64,000 bases of DNA, from positions 1 through 64,000 of the IMG/VR virus record IMGVR_UViG_3300021197_001203; one strand, written 5' to 3'. The first letter of the stretch is position 1, and each line of letters opens with the position of its first letter. Source of the DNA: a virus. Below the pieces are notes generated by a model. That model made no database searches. It was not told the origin of the DNA and saw only the letters and a list, made by a program, of their open reading frames with translations. The position numbers and the translations under genes were made by a program. Below are positions 16,922 through 27,566 of the stretch, piece by piece.

Positions 16922-18715
16922 TCAAGACTTGTCCTCTTCTTTGCCTCTTTGACCATCAATATTTAATCTTTTTAATTTTGCATTGGCTCTTTTTAATGCA
17001 GGGGGGTCATCAGTATTTTTATTGCCTTTAGATGATATTGGTGAGCCTTCGTTATGAATTACTCTATCACCTGCATTGCCCTTTACCGAAGACCGTGTTT
17101 GGGATATTCCCCCTTCTCTAGCTGGGCGTATATCAGTACCTCTTGTTGTGACAGCAGCAGCAGCATCAGGGACACTGCCGTGAATAGGGTCATTAACATC
17201 TCTTTTGAATAATCCAAAAGCACCCATATCCTGCTTTTGCACTCCAGCACCCCCGCCAGCAGCTTGTTGTTCGGCCATCGCAGCCTCCTGTGCTGCCACT
17301 TCTTCGGGGTCCGGTTCCGCATAATCGAAAGTCAAATATGCGTCATCAACTGTGTCCCTCAATTTAGCATCAAATCCTGCTTGCTTCATTTGCATCATAT
17401 TGCGGATAGCCATCTCATCTCGGCGTAATTGCATTATCTCATCCTCTTCTTCGTGAGGCGTTAATGTTATTTCCCATTCAGTTATACCGAATGCTTCTAA
17501 CAATGCAGGGAATAAAAGACGGTTGTATATTGATTGTGAAAAGGACACTGATCGGTTGCTGACAACAATTTGCATACCTTCGTTATTTAATCCGCCTCCG
17601 GTCACATCATTCATAAATACATTAGATACACCATAAAAGGCGGATATACGTTGTCTGATGTCATCTTTAATTGGTATGTATTGTAGCTCTTCTAATGTGT
17701 CCATCATACGAACATACTCTATTCCTCCCCTACCTGATTCCGTCTCAACACCTATGGTTGGCACATAGTTAGGGTCACGTTCAAGATGTTCTTGGATATT
17801 CCTTGCTGTTCTCTCAACAGTTTCCATGTTTGATGATTTAATGACCATAATACCTCTTGGCATTCTTCTCTTTTGATATGCGGAATAGACATAGTTATCC
17901 ATAGCAATCAATGTATTGACTTGTCTCCACATAGTAGCAACTGGACTACGCCCATACAATTTTGAAGGGGACCATTTACTAAGATGAATAATTTCACCTT
18001 CAGTATAACATTGCCCGTTGCCCACTCCAGCTAAGTTCATGTAATGTATTGGCACTACATTCATACCAGTAGTTGGACATTTATCATTAGGGTCCGAAGT
18101 GCGGAACGACCTGTCAACAAGGCTGGTGTATTGATTACCCCCTCTTACCCCTCTTTTATCGGACAAAATACGCATAAATATAGGGTCTGCTCTCGATATT
18201 TCCTTAATCCTAAAAAACGTGGCCGCCTTTGTTTTAGGGTCAATAAAATATTCCTTTGTCACTACGAGATAGGCATCATCGACAATATTCAAATCCATTT
18301 CTAATTCTCTTAAAACATCAATAAACGTCTGCCCCATTTCATTCGTACTCCTGAATACCATGTCTGCATATTCTATTTGTGAACGGTCAGCTTTTCTCAT
18401 TTCGCCCCCCGTTTCAGGGTCGCTTTCATATTGTTGTCCGAACTCTTGATCAGTGTCTATACTTTTTACAACAAACTTTGGTTTCCATGCCCAGCCTTTA
18501 CGAAATGTTTCAACACATAAATGATTCAATATTGACCTTAAAACCATGCACTCGTAAGATGCTGCATACAAAGCAGGGATAGTAATACCCTGAAGTAAGG
18601 CAGGTTCTTGAATACCTGATGTAAATAAGGGCATTGAGGGTTTAGGACTAGAATGCCTCTCCATGTCCATTCCCACTGCTGAGAATAATCGTTCCATTCT
18701 TTTTTTATCGACCAT
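16922..18715 (-). CDS. Portal protein
   Basis: 597 residues, usual length for portals of tailed viruses. The early part (ALYAASYECMVLRSILNHLC then FRKGWAWKP) matches the start of phage portal proteins, where a conserved helix precedes an aromatic R-x-G-W-x-W strand. The middle has the helical wing/stem region (DNYVYSAYQKRRMPRGIMVI, DDIRQRISAFYGVSNVFMND). The last ~120 residues are low complexity (Ala/Gln/Gly then Lys-rich) and probably disordered. The gene lies directly after TerL and one intermediate gene, as expected for the packaging ring at the capsid vertex. Confidence 0.88.
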   Translation of the reverse strand: MVDKKRMERLFSAVGMDMERHSSPKPSMPLFTSGIQEPALLQGITIPALYAASYECMVLRSILNHLCVETFRKGWAWKPKFVVKSIDTDQEFGQQYESDPETGGEMRKADRSQIEYADMVFRSTNEMGQTFIDVLRELEMDLNIVDDAYLVVTKEYFIDPKTKAATFFRIKEISRADPIFMRILSDKRGVRGGNQYTSLVDRSFRTSDPNDKCPTTGMNVVPIHYMNLAGVGNGQCYTEGEIIHLSKWSPSKLYGRSPVATMWRQVNTLIAMDNYVYSAYQKRRMPRGIMVIKSSNMETVERTARNIQEHLERDPNYVPTIGVETESGRGGIEYVRMMDTLEELQYIPIKDDIRQRISAFYGVSNVFMNDVTGGGLNNEGMQIVVSNRSVSFSQSIYNRLLFPALLEAFGITEWEITLTPHEEEDEIMQLRRDEMAIRNMMQMKQAGFDAKLRDTVDDAYLTFDYAEPDPEEVAAQEAAMAEQQAAGGGAGVQKQDMGAFGLFKRDVNDPIHGSVPDAAAAVTTRGTDIRPAREGGISQTRSSVKGNAGDRVIHNEGSPISSKGNKNTDDPPALKRANAKLKRLNIDGQRGKEEDKS

Positions 18716-20015
18716 TCATCAACACCTTTTCTTTCATCTTATCAAATCTTTCAATAGAAACATTCTTGCTTTTTAGAAATGTGACTTGTTCCTTCCTATT
18801 TAATGAATCATGAACCATAACAATCAAAGCGTCTTTATCACCAACAAGTGCTTTAGATAACATAAATGCCTCATGCGAAGAGTCCGTGATGTATGGTGAA
18901 GCCATCTCAACTGCCTTAATAACTCCTTTCTCTCCTTCAATACATAAACCCGAAGACGTTGATTTTACACAATTCATATCCATTTCGTTATTCAACGCAT
19001 CGGCATACCACGGCGCAGTAGGGGCATTAAACCTCATTTCAATACGTGGTTTCATCCTACTATCAAACCTTACCGAAGAATTAGTTTCGATCAGGCCAGC
19101 TAAGAACCTGCCCGCATCTTTTAGAATAACATCTCTTCGTTTTATATCATAGAACAATCCTCTTCCTAAAGTTTTACTAACCTCTCCCACTGATATAATG
19201 TCATAGAGAAAACCATGCGATTTAATCAAGGAGGATATTTCTCCTGTGCTGGCTGAGACACCATTTATTTTCAAAGTCTGAGCATTCAAAGCCCCTTTCT
19301 TGAACAAGTGTCCAGCACATTCACTTAATATTGTCCTCTCTCTAGGAGATAATCTTAGATTTGCATCTATTACTGATTTCCATGCTGTGTATGATTCCTG
19401 CTTTGCTAGAGAGTCATCAGCAGCCTCCCAAACCTTTACAAATCTTCTAAACGGTATTCCCAACCTGTTTGAATATTTATTCAAGCTATCGTAATCAACA
19501 TCAGTCAAAGGTAAATGTTTTACAAGTTCAGGTGAAACTCCGGGGAATGAGGATAGAATCGCTTTCTTTTCAGCAATCAACAAAGGGTATAATGCGTCTA
19601 ATGCTTTGAGTTCATTGGATTTGATAAATATTGAAGCCATTTCAGAACCTGTCATTCCAAAATTATCCACGAACCAAGTTCTGTTTATGTCTATATCTGA
19701 TCTTAGAAAACCATCTTCAGACGGTGCTGTCAGGTCTCCGTCCATCTCCGGCGCACTCGTATGAGAACTGTCCATTCCTTCAATGTCGGCCCCTTGACCT
19801 TCTTCAGTCTTTGGTTTCTTCATAGCTTGAGCATCTGTTTTTTGGGCCTCCGCTAATTCCGCCTGAGCTTGTGTCACCTTATTCATCGCCATTTCAGTTA
19901 GCTTACCGCCTACAACCCCTGCTGCTGCTGTTCCAGCGGCTGCTAACATTGGATTTTTTCTTATCGAATCAGCAAGCGTTTCCACGCCAATTTGGGTTTC
20001 TAAGTATTTACGCAT
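18705..20015 (-). CDS. Unknown protein between terminase and portal
   Basis: 436 residues. Residues about 20-45 are small and hydrophobic (MLAAAGTAAAGVVGGKLTEM), which could be a membrane or peptide-like segment, followed by an Ala/Gln helix and an acidic linker. The rest is a globular domain with DSSHEAFMLSKALVGDKDAL near the C terminus. It overlaps TerL by eight bases and the portal by eleven, so it is tightly coupled to packaging genes. No family recognised. It may be a portal-associated or ejected protein. Confidence 0.6.
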   Translation of the reverse strand: MRKYLETQIGVETLADSIRKNPMLAAAGTAAAGVVGGKLTEMAMNKVTQAQAELAEAQKTDAQAMKKPKTEEGQGADIEGMDSSHTSAPEMDGDLTAPSEDGFLRSDIDINRTWFVDNFGMTGSEMASIFIKSNELKALDALYPLLIAEKKAILSSFPGVSPELVKHLPLTDVDYDSLNKYSNRLGIPFRRFVKVWEAADDSLAKQESYTAWKSVIDANLRLSPRERTILSECAGHLFKKGALNAQTLKINGVSASTGEISSLIKSHGFLYDIISVGEVSKTLGRGLFYDIKRRDVILKDAGRFLAGLIETNSSVRFDSRMKPRIEMRFNAPTAPWYADALNNEMDMNCVKSTSSGLCIEGEKGVIKAVEMASPYITDSSHEAFMLSKALVGDKDALIVMVHDSLNRKEQVTFLKSKNVSIERFDKMKEKVLMNGR

Positions 20016-21378
20016 CCATCCACCCTAATCTCTTCTGCCATGTGGGACCATCTAATATCATAATATTTTCACGATATTCCTTTGTAGCTTGAACCGCCAA
20101 ACCCAAAGCTAAAACCATATCGTCATGAGAACCTAAACTCTCCATGCGACCATTTTCTAACATAGTAAAATTAGACAACTCAGTGAGTAGTGCGTTCATA
20201 TGCCTTCTTGTCCCTTCATGATTCTTGTAAGGTATAATCAGGTGTTGCTGTTCAAAATGAAGTTGTAAGGTGTGCATTATAGCCTCTTTTTTCATACGAG
20301 ACATATTGAATGGTTTAATGGGTAAATCGCTTATTTCTTTTAGCACCTGATTAAATGCCATAGCAAAATTGTTTGTCTCCAATTCAATTATAACAGGGTT
20401 AAATCTAGCATTCAATTCAATTATTTTATCTATCTGATGACTAAAGTCCATACCTTTTTCGTGATGAACATGAATTATTCTCTTATGTCTATTTTCATCC
20501 ATTCCTATAACCATCATACAAGTGTAATCAGCAGATCGGTTAGCACTAATCGCCGGGTCCCAACCAATGTAATAATTTAGCTCTTCTTCAGATTCAGGAT
20601 AATATGACAAAGCTAAACTTTGGTCCTTTACACGTTCAAGCATATCTTCAGGAAAAAGACTGGCTTCACTGGCGATTGGTTTACACAGGTACTCACGGGT
20701 AAATGCTATTGAAGTCATTTCCCCCCTTCTAGCATTCAAAGCTTCAAGAGACCATCTTTCAGGCCACAAGGGGTCTCCTGTTGCTTCATTAATCGCAGGG
20801 TACTCTCCAACGACATAACCGTCCAAAGCCTTCAATTCAGAATACAAATCAGTAAATGAAAACGGAGTCCCGACTATACATAATCTAGCTGTATGGTGAA
20901 GAACTGGTAGTAATGCGGTATAAAACCAAGTCGATATTGCTTTCAGCTGCGTTTGCGCTTCACTTGACAATATGTCATCTAAAACCACTATGTCAGGGTG
21001 CGCCCCTCTCACTGCTTTGCCGACTGACATAGCACGTATGGAGGATTTATTTGTCATCTTGAACAATTGCTTTGCCCATCCTCTTTTGGGTTTTAGATGC
21101 TGTAATGCGGGGGTTGTTTCTATTAATTCATTCATTTTACCCATGTGGTCAATGGACTGATGCTGACTGTGGCTGAAAAATAAAACTTCTGTATTTGGCC
21201 TGTAAGCCATTTTCCATAAAAGATAACATCTGAAAAATACTGATTTACCATGATCACGACTGGCTATTACACAAGTTTTAGTGTGGCCTTCTGACATCTC
21301 ATACCATTCTTTATGAAAATCCGCCAATTGAAAACCGCAAATATCTTCAAAAAAGAATCTGAAATCTTTACGCCCCAT
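20008..21378 (-). CDS. terL: Terminase large subunit
   Basis: 456 residues with both terminase domains. ATPase: Walker A SRDHGKS at residues 40-46, Walker B DIVVLDD at about 129-135, coupling region CIVGTPFSF. Nuclease: YYIGWDPAISANRSADYT near residue 270 gives the first acidic residue, and VIIELETNNFAMAF and SHDDMVLALGLAV supply later ones. It packages viral DNA through the portal and cuts the concatemer. The ATG at 21378 leaves a 37-base gap to the previous gene; the frame stays open upstream without another ATG. Its neighbours are portal and head genes, as expected. Confidence 0.95.
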   Translation of the reverse strand: MGRKDFRFFFEDICGFQLADFHKEWYEMSEGHTKTCVIASRDHGKSVFFRCYLLWKMAYRPNTEVLFFSHSQHQSIDHMGKMNELIETTPALQHLKPKRGWAKQLFKMTNKSSIRAMSVGKAVRGAHPDIVVLDDILSSEAQTQLKAISTWFYTALLPVLHHTARLCIVGTPFSFTDLYSELKALDGYVVGEYPAINEATGDPLWPERWSLEALNARRGEMTSIAFTREYLCKPIASEASLFPEDMLERVKDQSLALSYYPESEEELNYYIGWDPAISANRSADYTCMMVIGMDENRHKRIIHVHHEKGMDFSHQIDKIIELNARFNPVIIELETNNFAMAFNQVLKEISDLPIKPFNMSRMKKEAIMHTLQLHFEQQHLIIPYKNHEGTRRHMNALLTELSNFTMLENGRMESLGSHDDMVLALGLAVQATKEYRENIMILDGPTWQKRLGWMDA

Positions 21379-21415
21379 TTCAAAATCAACTTTACTGGCT
21401 AATTTCTGAACCGCT

Positions 21416-23158
21416 TCACTCAGAATCCCACCCCCTCGGTAGTAAGCTGGTATTGCTGAAGCTTGTATCTTCTTTTGGCATCATTGAAGGTAGCATACTA
21501 AGGTCGTCTCCCTCCCGTGTGTCAAATCCCGATTTTGCTAAAATATCATGAGCAGGATTAGAAACAAAAACTGGGCCATCGGTTGTATCGGCCCAAGCCC
21601 CAGCTTCAACTGCTTGCTCAGTCGATACCGGAGGCGGAGTATTATTCACTCGGAATGCTTCAGGATTATGGAATGGATTAGCAAACGGGTTAGCAACTGG
21701 GGTCCATGTTTCCGATTTAATTACTTTACCTGTTTTTTGATTTATCGCTTTACTTCCGGGCATAGGGAAATACAATGGTAAAGGTACTGTCCTATTTTTC
21801 GTACCTTCACTTTGACGCTTAACTTGGTCAACTGTGGTATATGGTGAAGCGATGGATGATATAGACCTTGAAGTGGTTTGCCCTAATGCTTTATTTGGTC
21901 TTTTTAGACTGTCTAAAGGAACACCTTCAGGGCGGTCAGGGTGAAAAGCAACAGTTATCGCTTTACCATCTTTGTCTTTACCTCGGCCAACAGTCCACCC
22001 TGTTTTCCCGTTTAGTTTTACTGGATTGCCTCTTACGTCTAATACTGGTATTGGTTTGCCTTCGCCCCAAGCCTCAAGTGCTTGTTCGGGATTATCAGTC
22101 ATACTGGTCTGAGCTTTACCCCTATTGAGTTTATTTACTGATTCAGGAAGTTTGAAGGCCGCAGTATCGGTGTAATCCATATCAGGGTTTTCTTCTAATG
22201 TCGCTCGATCCTGCTTTGCTTGAAGTTCTAAAAGTTGATTTTCTTTTCCTTCAATGACCGACTTTTTCCTCATTTGGTTAATTTCCTTTGGCGTAGTGTT
22301 CATTTTATCTGCTAACAGCTTAACCTCGGATGTTCGATTAAATTGATTTAATTGGTCTATATGTGCATCCGAACCCCCGGCTGCGAGTTTGCACAACGTA
22401 GCAAAGGACCTACCCACATCTTCAGGGTTATCTCCATTCATCATATCTATCAAAGTCAAAGCGTTGATTTTGTTTTCAGCATATTCTTTTTCATCATCTT
22501 GAGGCACAGTCATATTAGGTGTCGAAACCCCATTCCTGCCGTCCTCCATACCCTGTGTCTTAGCATCAACTATTGGTGAACCAAGTTCTTCGACCTTTTC
22601 TGCATCATCCGGCTGCGGCATAAAATGGTGATTTGTTTCATCGCCATGTTGATCAGGTTCATACCCTTGATTGAATCTGTCATCGCCACGGTCATCGGCA
22701 TATTCTATCTTAGGCTCGTCTTCCTCAGCTTCGGGTGTTTTCATGCCGTCCCCCGCCTTTGTTTTTTTAGGGGTTTTTTTTGGTTTTGGTATTTCCGCTA
22801 GAGTATCAGGTTTAGTCTCAGGCTCGACCACCGATTCTTCGACTTTTTCTTCGGGAATATCCGCTAATGTATCGGGCTTAGTCTCAGGCTCAACCTTCGG
22901 TTCTTCAATTGCGGGTTCTTCAATTGCGGGTTCTTCAATTGCGGGTTCCTCGATTACGGGTTCAGGCAAACGAAACTTGTCCCTCGGATTTATTTGACCC
23001 ATAAGAGTATTAGCCACTTCATCACGATAAGCCTCTCTCAACTGAGCTTGCCTACGAGCATTCCTAAAATCTTCTATCAGTCCCTTTTCAAAGTCTGATT
23101 CGCCAACGTCTTGTTTGGCTAAATCCCAAGCCTGATCGAATATATCATCTGAAGGCAT
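21416..23158 (-). CDS. Tagged, low-complexity protein upstream of terminase
   Basis: 580 residues from the ATG at 23158; an ATG at 23188 would add ten residues but would lengthen the overlap with the previous gene. It begins MPSDDIFDQAWDLAKQD, a version of the recurring FDxAWxxVK tag. Residues about 60-130 are Pro/Glu-rich, with EEPAIEEPAIEEP and repeated ETKPDTLA units, and are probably disordered. The remainder is polar and contains a globular-looking part (KTGWTVGRGKDKDGKAITVAFHP - a short beta region). No enzyme motif seen. Likely a virion-internal or minor virion protein. Confidence 0.65.
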   Translation of the reverse strand: MPSDDIFDQAWDLAKQDVGESDFEKGLIEDFRNARRQAQLREAYRDEVANTLMGQINPRDKFRLPEPVIEEPAIEEPAIEEPAIEEPKVEPETKPDTLADIPEEKVEESVVEPETKPDTLAEIPKPKKTPKKTKAGDGMKTPEAEEDEPKIEYADDRGDDRFNQGYEPDQHGDETNHHFMPQPDDAEKVEELGSPIVDAKTQGMEDGRNGVSTPNMTVPQDDEKEYAENKINALTLIDMMNGDNPEDVGRSFATLCKLAAGGSDAHIDQLNQFNRTSEVKLLADKMNTTPKEINQMRKKSVIEGKENQLLELQAKQDRATLEENPDMDYTDTAAFKLPESVNKLNRGKAQTSMTDNPEQALEAWGEGKPIPVLDVRGNPVKLNGKTGWTVGRGKDKDGKAITVAFHPDRPEGVPLDSLKRPNKALGQTTSRSISSIASPYTTVDQVKRQSEGTKNRTVPLPLYFPMPGSKAINQKTGKVIKSETWTPVANPFANPFHNPEAFRVNNTPPPVSTEQAVEAGAWADTTDGPVFVSNPAHDILAKSGFDTREGDDLSMLPSMMPKEDTSFSNTSLLPRGWDSE

Positions 23159-24365
23159 CTCTAATTGCCCCCGTAGTATTCTGTTCACGAATTGACATTA
23201 AATCACCACGGTACTCATAATGTTTAGCGAGTGTCATACTCATTTCCATTTCATATTCGGTATCAGACCTTAATAATCTGTTTCCTATATTAGCTGCACC
23301 CTGAGCTATTTTATTTGCCCCGTATTCCGTAGCAGCACCGACCCCGGCCACTGCCCCTGATAGCCCCAATGTCCTACCAAATGTTTTAGCTGCATTGTTT
23401 ACTGATTCATTACGAGTTGTTTTGATACTACCATCGGGGTTAGTCGTGGATGTTTCTGATACATCTTTACCCGGAACTAAACCCCTCCAGCCCGGTATTT
23501 TTATACCGCCTGAATCTGTTCCGCCCAAAGCTTGGTCTTTCCAATTCCCTAACTTATTTCCTGCTGGTTTATTGACCGTCACATTTTCTTGAGGGGGGTT
23601 AGGGGTTTGGCCTCCCTCGTTCCTTATATCATCTGTAATATTGAATGGGTCTTGATAGCCGCTAGCAGCGTCAAATGCCTGTTGGCTTTCGGGGTCTGCT
23701 AAAGTTCTAAGCGGTCCTTGACCTTCAGGGCTTCCGCCCGTTCCAAGAGCCTTCATTTTTCTTCGATTCGCCGCTGTGAGTTTTCGATTTGCTTGATCTT
23801 TATCTTGGTTTTCTCTATATCCCGCTTGTTCTTCAGGTGTCATATTTAGATTTTTTTGCTGAAATCTAGCCGCATTTGCGGCAGTAGGCATTTTGAAATC
23901 CATAGCTGCACCTACACGGTCTCCTATACCGCTAAAAATACCAGTCTTCACTCTTTGAGGCGTGGGTTCTCCCGGTTTTCGCATAAAATCTTGTACGTTT
24001 GTCCGAGCTTGATCCATATCCTCCCGAAGCCTATCCAGCCCCGGTGTGCCCGTTGGTTGTCCCGCTAGATTATCTAAACCCGGCGTAGCTGGTTGTCCCG
24101 CTAGATTATCTAAACCCGGCGTAGTGCTTTCATTTTTAGGAGGTATAGAAGTAGTAGGTTCAACGGCTGGTTCAATACCAGCAGCATCGTTTAATCTTTG
24201 TTTGTAGCTGGATTGGTTTGTTTTAGTTTCTTGATTGAGTCCATCAGCTTCGCCTTTTGCTGGTTTGGGCATAGCGTCTATTTTTCTATTTCTTAACCCT
24301 GTGCCCATTTGACTTGTGGTCTGCGGTGAAAACTTAACAACATTCCAAGCTTCTTCAAAACTCAT
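23145..24365 (-). CDS. Tagged, low-complexity protein with C-terminal hydrophobic segment
   Basis: 406 residues, beginning MSFEEAWNVVKFSPQ, a clear version of the recurring tag at the extreme N terminus. A short tandem repeat (TPGLDNLAGQPA, then TPGLDNLAGQPTG and TPGLDRL) occurs near residue 75. Much of the protein is Gly/Pro/Asn-rich. A small-residue hydrophobic stretch (LSGAVAGVGAATEYGANKIA) near residue 335 resembles membrane-active segments of ejected virion proteins. It overlaps both neighbours. Confidence 0.65.
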   Translation of the reverse strand: MSFEEAWNVVKFSPQTTSQMGTGLRNRKIDAMPKPAKGEADGLNQETKTNQSSYKQRLNDAAGIEPAVEPTTSIPPKNESTTPGLDNLAGQPATPGLDNLAGQPTGTPGLDRLREDMDQARTNVQDFMRKPGEPTPQRVKTGIFSGIGDRVGAAMDFKMPTAANAARFQQKNLNMTPEEQAGYRENQDKDQANRKLTAANRRKMKALGTGGSPEGQGPLRTLADPESQQAFDAASGYQDPFNITDDIRNEGGQTPNPPQENVTVNKPAGNKLGNWKDQALGGTDSGGIKIPGWRGLVPGKDVSETSTTNPDGSIKTTRNESVNNAAKTFGRTLGLSGAVAGVGAATEYGANKIAQGAANIGNRLLRSDTEYEMEMSMTLAKHYEYRGDLMSIREQNTTGAIRDAFR

Positions 24366-26254
24366 GAAAACGCCACCTTTACCATTTGTACCTTTTCGTG
24401 ATCGACTCCAATTGTATGAGCAATATTACGCCAATCTCCTTTTGTGAATAAGATACTAATTACATCAGCCGTTGGTCTTTGAATATGTGCGCCCATCATA
24501 GCAATGTCAGTAGGTGAATTAATGTCAAAAGAAGGGACAGGGGTTAAATCTTCAAGAGTCGCCTTTGCGATTTCTAATTGGACATTTTCAAGATATGACT
24601 CTAATTGATTAGCGTCTTCGGAACGTAAGATTTGTCCTCCGCCCGATAAGCGACCTAGTAAATCTGCTATTTGACTCATTACGCCTCCGCCCCCCTCGCT
24701 TTGATTAGGTGCATTCGGCAATGGTATATTGCTGTTTATACCGTTTCCTCGCTGACGCATGAAATCTTGCATATTTGGCGGCATTATTAATTCCCTTGTT
24801 GATGACGGGTGAGCCACGGTTTTCGCAGGAGGCCCCATTGATTGAATTGGAGGTGGTGGAGGTGCTGCTTCAATACGAGGCGGTGGGGGAGGAACCGTGG
24901 CTATTTCTCTTGGCTTGACTTCTTGTTCGGGTATAACAGGGGCGGGGTCAGTCAGCATACTGCCTGATGTTGTCAACTGTTCTGCTACTGACGGTGGCTT
25001 CTCAGAATCAAACCACTGCGGGACATCTTGTGTTGTTCTAACATGATGGTCTAATAACTGGTCAACAAATCTTTTACGTGTCCTACCGCCTTTGGACATC
25101 CTGACATTACGAACAAACTCTTTTGCCGATTCGTCATCCATATGGTGATTTTCTTTTAGGTAATTCATAACATTAGCATTTGGCTTATCAGATAACTCAT
25201 CGTATAACGAATGTCTAATATTATTATTCATATTCTTGAACCAGTTTGCCTCCCTGTGGTCAGGATGTATAACAGCCATAGGGTCTGTTTGAGGTGCTTG
25301 TGTTCCCGCACCCGGCGCAACACCGTTATTCATGGCTTCTTCTTGATCGATTACTTCATCAGGCACTGGTAAATCATCAGCGGAGTCATCTCTTACATTT
25401 CGACCATAGCTGGATTCGGGGGCATGATTGTGATGTCCAGTCATAGAAAAGGAACGCTTGTCAGCCATCCATTGTTCACTAGCATGGTCGATAGCCTCTT
25501 GATGTCCCAAACCCGAAGTTGTAGCCTCACTATAATGTCTTTTCAATTCGTTAAACATAGGGACTAATTGATCGTGGTCGTTTATACTTATCAAATTACG
25601 ATTAGAAAAGTCCTTATGTCCCCTGATCACTCTATCATTTCTCTTTGTTGATGCTAAACCCTGTGCCTGTAATGCTTCTTCGTATGGCCTAGCCCAGCCC
25701 TCGACATTCCCGCCAGCAGTGTATATTGAACTAGCAATATGCGTCACAAGTTGTCCGTTGTAAAACGGATTGACTACTTTTTTGTTGCCCGGAACTTGTA
25801 GCTGTGCTTTTTGTGCTGTCGCCCCTTGTTTCCATATTGGATTCAGTCGAACCTGCCCATTACGATTGACTTCAAATGGAAGCGGCATCGCTTGAAAGCC
25901 TCTTTGAGAGTTAAGCTTATTTTGTCCGTCAACTGCTTGATTAACTACTTCTGACCCTCTTTGTAATGCGGTAGCAAATGCTTGCTTATAGTCGGGGTCT
26001 TGAGGTCCATTGTGTATTGCTTCATACACCTTTTCGTCTATTAATTTGTTCTTATACGCCAACTCAACAGCATCAATTTCAGGGCCTGACAATTCACTTT
26101 GTCGTAAGTCGTAATGGTCTTGTTGTAAAGACATTACAGCCGACATAGGGTCATCATTACCAAGCATTGCCTGAAACAACTGTGTCATGTCATAAACGCC
26201 GTAGCCCTTTTGAACAGTAAAATAATCAGTGTCAAACATCCAAGCTCTTGACAT
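24362..26254 (-). CDS. Large low-complexity virion-type protein
   Basis: 630 residues. N-terminal ~300 residues contain helical, His/Asn-rich sequence (MTGHHNHAPESSYGRN); residues about 435-480 are poly-proline (PPPPPRIEAAPPPPP), and the C-terminal 100 residues look folded (LLGRLSGGGQILRSEDANQL and later). No recognisable tag or enzyme motif. It sits in a run of overlapping genes between the small-terminase candidate and TerL. Probably a minor virion protein; function unknown. Confidence 0.6.
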   Translation of the reverse strand: MSRAWMFDTDYFTVQKGYGVYDMTQLFQAMLGNDDPMSAVMSLQQDHYDLRQSELSGPEIDAVELAYKNKLIDEKVYEAIHNGPQDPDYKQAFATALQRGSEVVNQAVDGQNKLNSQRGFQAMPLPFEVNRNGQVRLNPIWKQGATAQKAQLQVPGNKKVVNPFYNGQLVTHIASSIYTAGGNVEGWARPYEEALQAQGLASTKRNDRVIRGHKDFSNRNLISINDHDQLVPMFNELKRHYSEATTSGLGHQEAIDHASEQWMADKRSFSMTGHHNHAPESSYGRNVRDDSADDLPVPDEVIDQEEAMNNGVAPGAGTQAPQTDPMAVIHPDHREANWFKNMNNNIRHSLYDELSDKPNANVMNYLKENHHMDDESAKEFVRNVRMSKGGRTRKRFVDQLLDHHVRTTQDVPQWFDSEKPPSVAEQLTTSGSMLTDPAPVIPEQEVKPREIATVPPPPPRIEAAPPPPPIQSMGPPAKTVAHPSSTRELIMPPNMQDFMRQRGNGINSNIPLPNAPNQSEGGGGVMSQIADLLGRLSGGGQILRSEDANQLESYLENVQLEIAKATLEDLTPVPSFDINSPTDIAMMGAHIQRPTADVISILFTKGDWRNIAHTIGVDHEKVQMVKVAFS

Positions 26255-27564
26255 TATCTCTTCCCCACGACACCTGCTGCTTGAAGTGCAGTAGGGTCTT
26301 CAAACATCCAAGCCTCATGGCCGTCATCTAACTTTGTGCCCCCAGTAGGTGCCGTAGCCACATCTTCACTTGCTCTAGCCCCTCTTTTTGCGTTTTCTTC
26401 TAATTCAGGAGTTGCTTTTGTAATTTTTTCAAGCTGTCTTAGCAACTTTTCAATTTTAGCCTTTAGACCTATTATCTCAGTACGAGACAATGTTTTGAGA
26501 CCGCCAGCTTTTGAGATTTCCATAGCCAACTTCAACGGGTCTTCTGTCCCTAAAGGGTCTCCTGACCCCGGTTCGACCTTTTGGTCATACTGTCTCCCAC
26601 TATCCATGCGAGTCCCTAGATTGGGGCTAGAGGGTAATCTTGTGCCTCCTGCTTTAGTGCCTCCAATAGTCGAACCACGGGTTGTATCTGAAGAAACGCC
26701 AGCAGATGCTGAACGGTGATGAGTCATTGATCTAGGCATTGCCCCTGATTGCCTACGCAGTTTTTCATTTGCTAGCTTACGTGCATATGCTATTGGGTCT
26801 CTATACTTCAATGATAACTCAGAATGGGACCCGGTTGTTCTTCTTCCTTGTTTACCTCGGTCCATAACTTGGTCTCTTTCACCACGATTGATTTGTCGTC
26901 TAGCTGCACCAGCTACTGTTGCTGTTGTCCTCTTAGGATTACGACTATTAGAGCCTTTTAATCTCCCTCCTGCCTTTTTCCTACCTCTCAAACCGCTACG
27001 TTTCTTCTTACGTTTGTTTTTGCGTTTGCTCTTTTGCTCTTCTTCATCGTCTTCTTCGTCATCGCTATACTTGCGACCCTTGTATTTTCTTCGTGCTTTT
27101 GATAAATCAGACAATGCGGTCTCTATTGTTTTTCCAAAAGTGGGACTCCTACCGTATGTGACGTAAGGGGTAGTGCTACGAACAGAACCCCTGTTTGCAC
27201 CAGCCGACAACGATAACCCATTCGCCCCTAAATCAACACCTAAACCAGTTTCAAGCAATTTATTCTCTTCTTCAAATCTTGGTGAATTGTCGATCATGCT
27301 ATCCATGTCTTCAGGCTTAATACTAATGTGAGTGATTGCAGGGGCCAATTCCAATAAAGCTCGCCTTCTTCTTTTATCAGGGTCTCTTTGTTCCCTGCTT
27401 TCGGTGTCCTCAGTAGTGTGCCTACCATGATGAGACAGGCCGTCATTGTCCTCATTGGGATTAATATCGAGGTCTAATACTTCACGGGGGTTGTGGCCTC
27501 CGGTGAACTCTTGTGTTCTAGGGTGATATATGTCCCCATTACCTCTTGGATTAGCCATACCCAT
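26254..27564 (-). CDS. Highly basic, disordered protein
   Basis: 436 residues. Residues about 155-215 are extremely Lys/Arg-rich, with an acidic DDEEDDEEE patch followed by KRKNKRKKKR and GRKKAGGRLKG. A helix near residue 345-385 (SRTEIIGLKAKIEKLLRQLE) may oligomerise. The composition suggests nucleic-acid binding, for example DNA condensation inside the head, but no family is recognised. Ends one base inside the next gene. Confidence 0.6.
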   Translation of the reverse strand: MGMANPRGNGDIYHPRTQEFTGGHNPREVLDLDINPNEDNDGLSHHGRHTTEDTESREQRDPDKRRRRALLELAPAITHISIKPEDMDSMIDNSPRFEEENKLLETGLGVDLGANGLSLSAGANRGSVRSTTPYVTYGRSPTFGKTIETALSDLSKARRKYKGRKYSDDEEDDEEEQKSKRKNKRKKKRSGLRGRKKAGGRLKGSNSRNPKRTTATVAGAARRQINRGERDQVMDRGKQGRRTTGSHSELSLKYRDPIAYARKLANEKLRRQSGAMPRSMTHHRSASAGVSSDTTRGSTIGGTKAGGTRLPSSPNLGTRMDSGRQYDQKVEPGSGDPLGTEDPLKLAMEISKAGGLKTLSRTEIIGLKAKIEKLLRQLEKITKATPELEENAKRGARASEDVATAPTGGTKLDDGHEAWMFEDPTALQAAGVVGKR

Positions 27565-27566
27565 AA

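Noticed and set aside
26336-27166. Plus-strand Leu/Phe/Ser-rich frames in 26336-27166
   Set aside because: They are complements of the Lys/Arg/Glu-rich protein on the minus strand and not genes.
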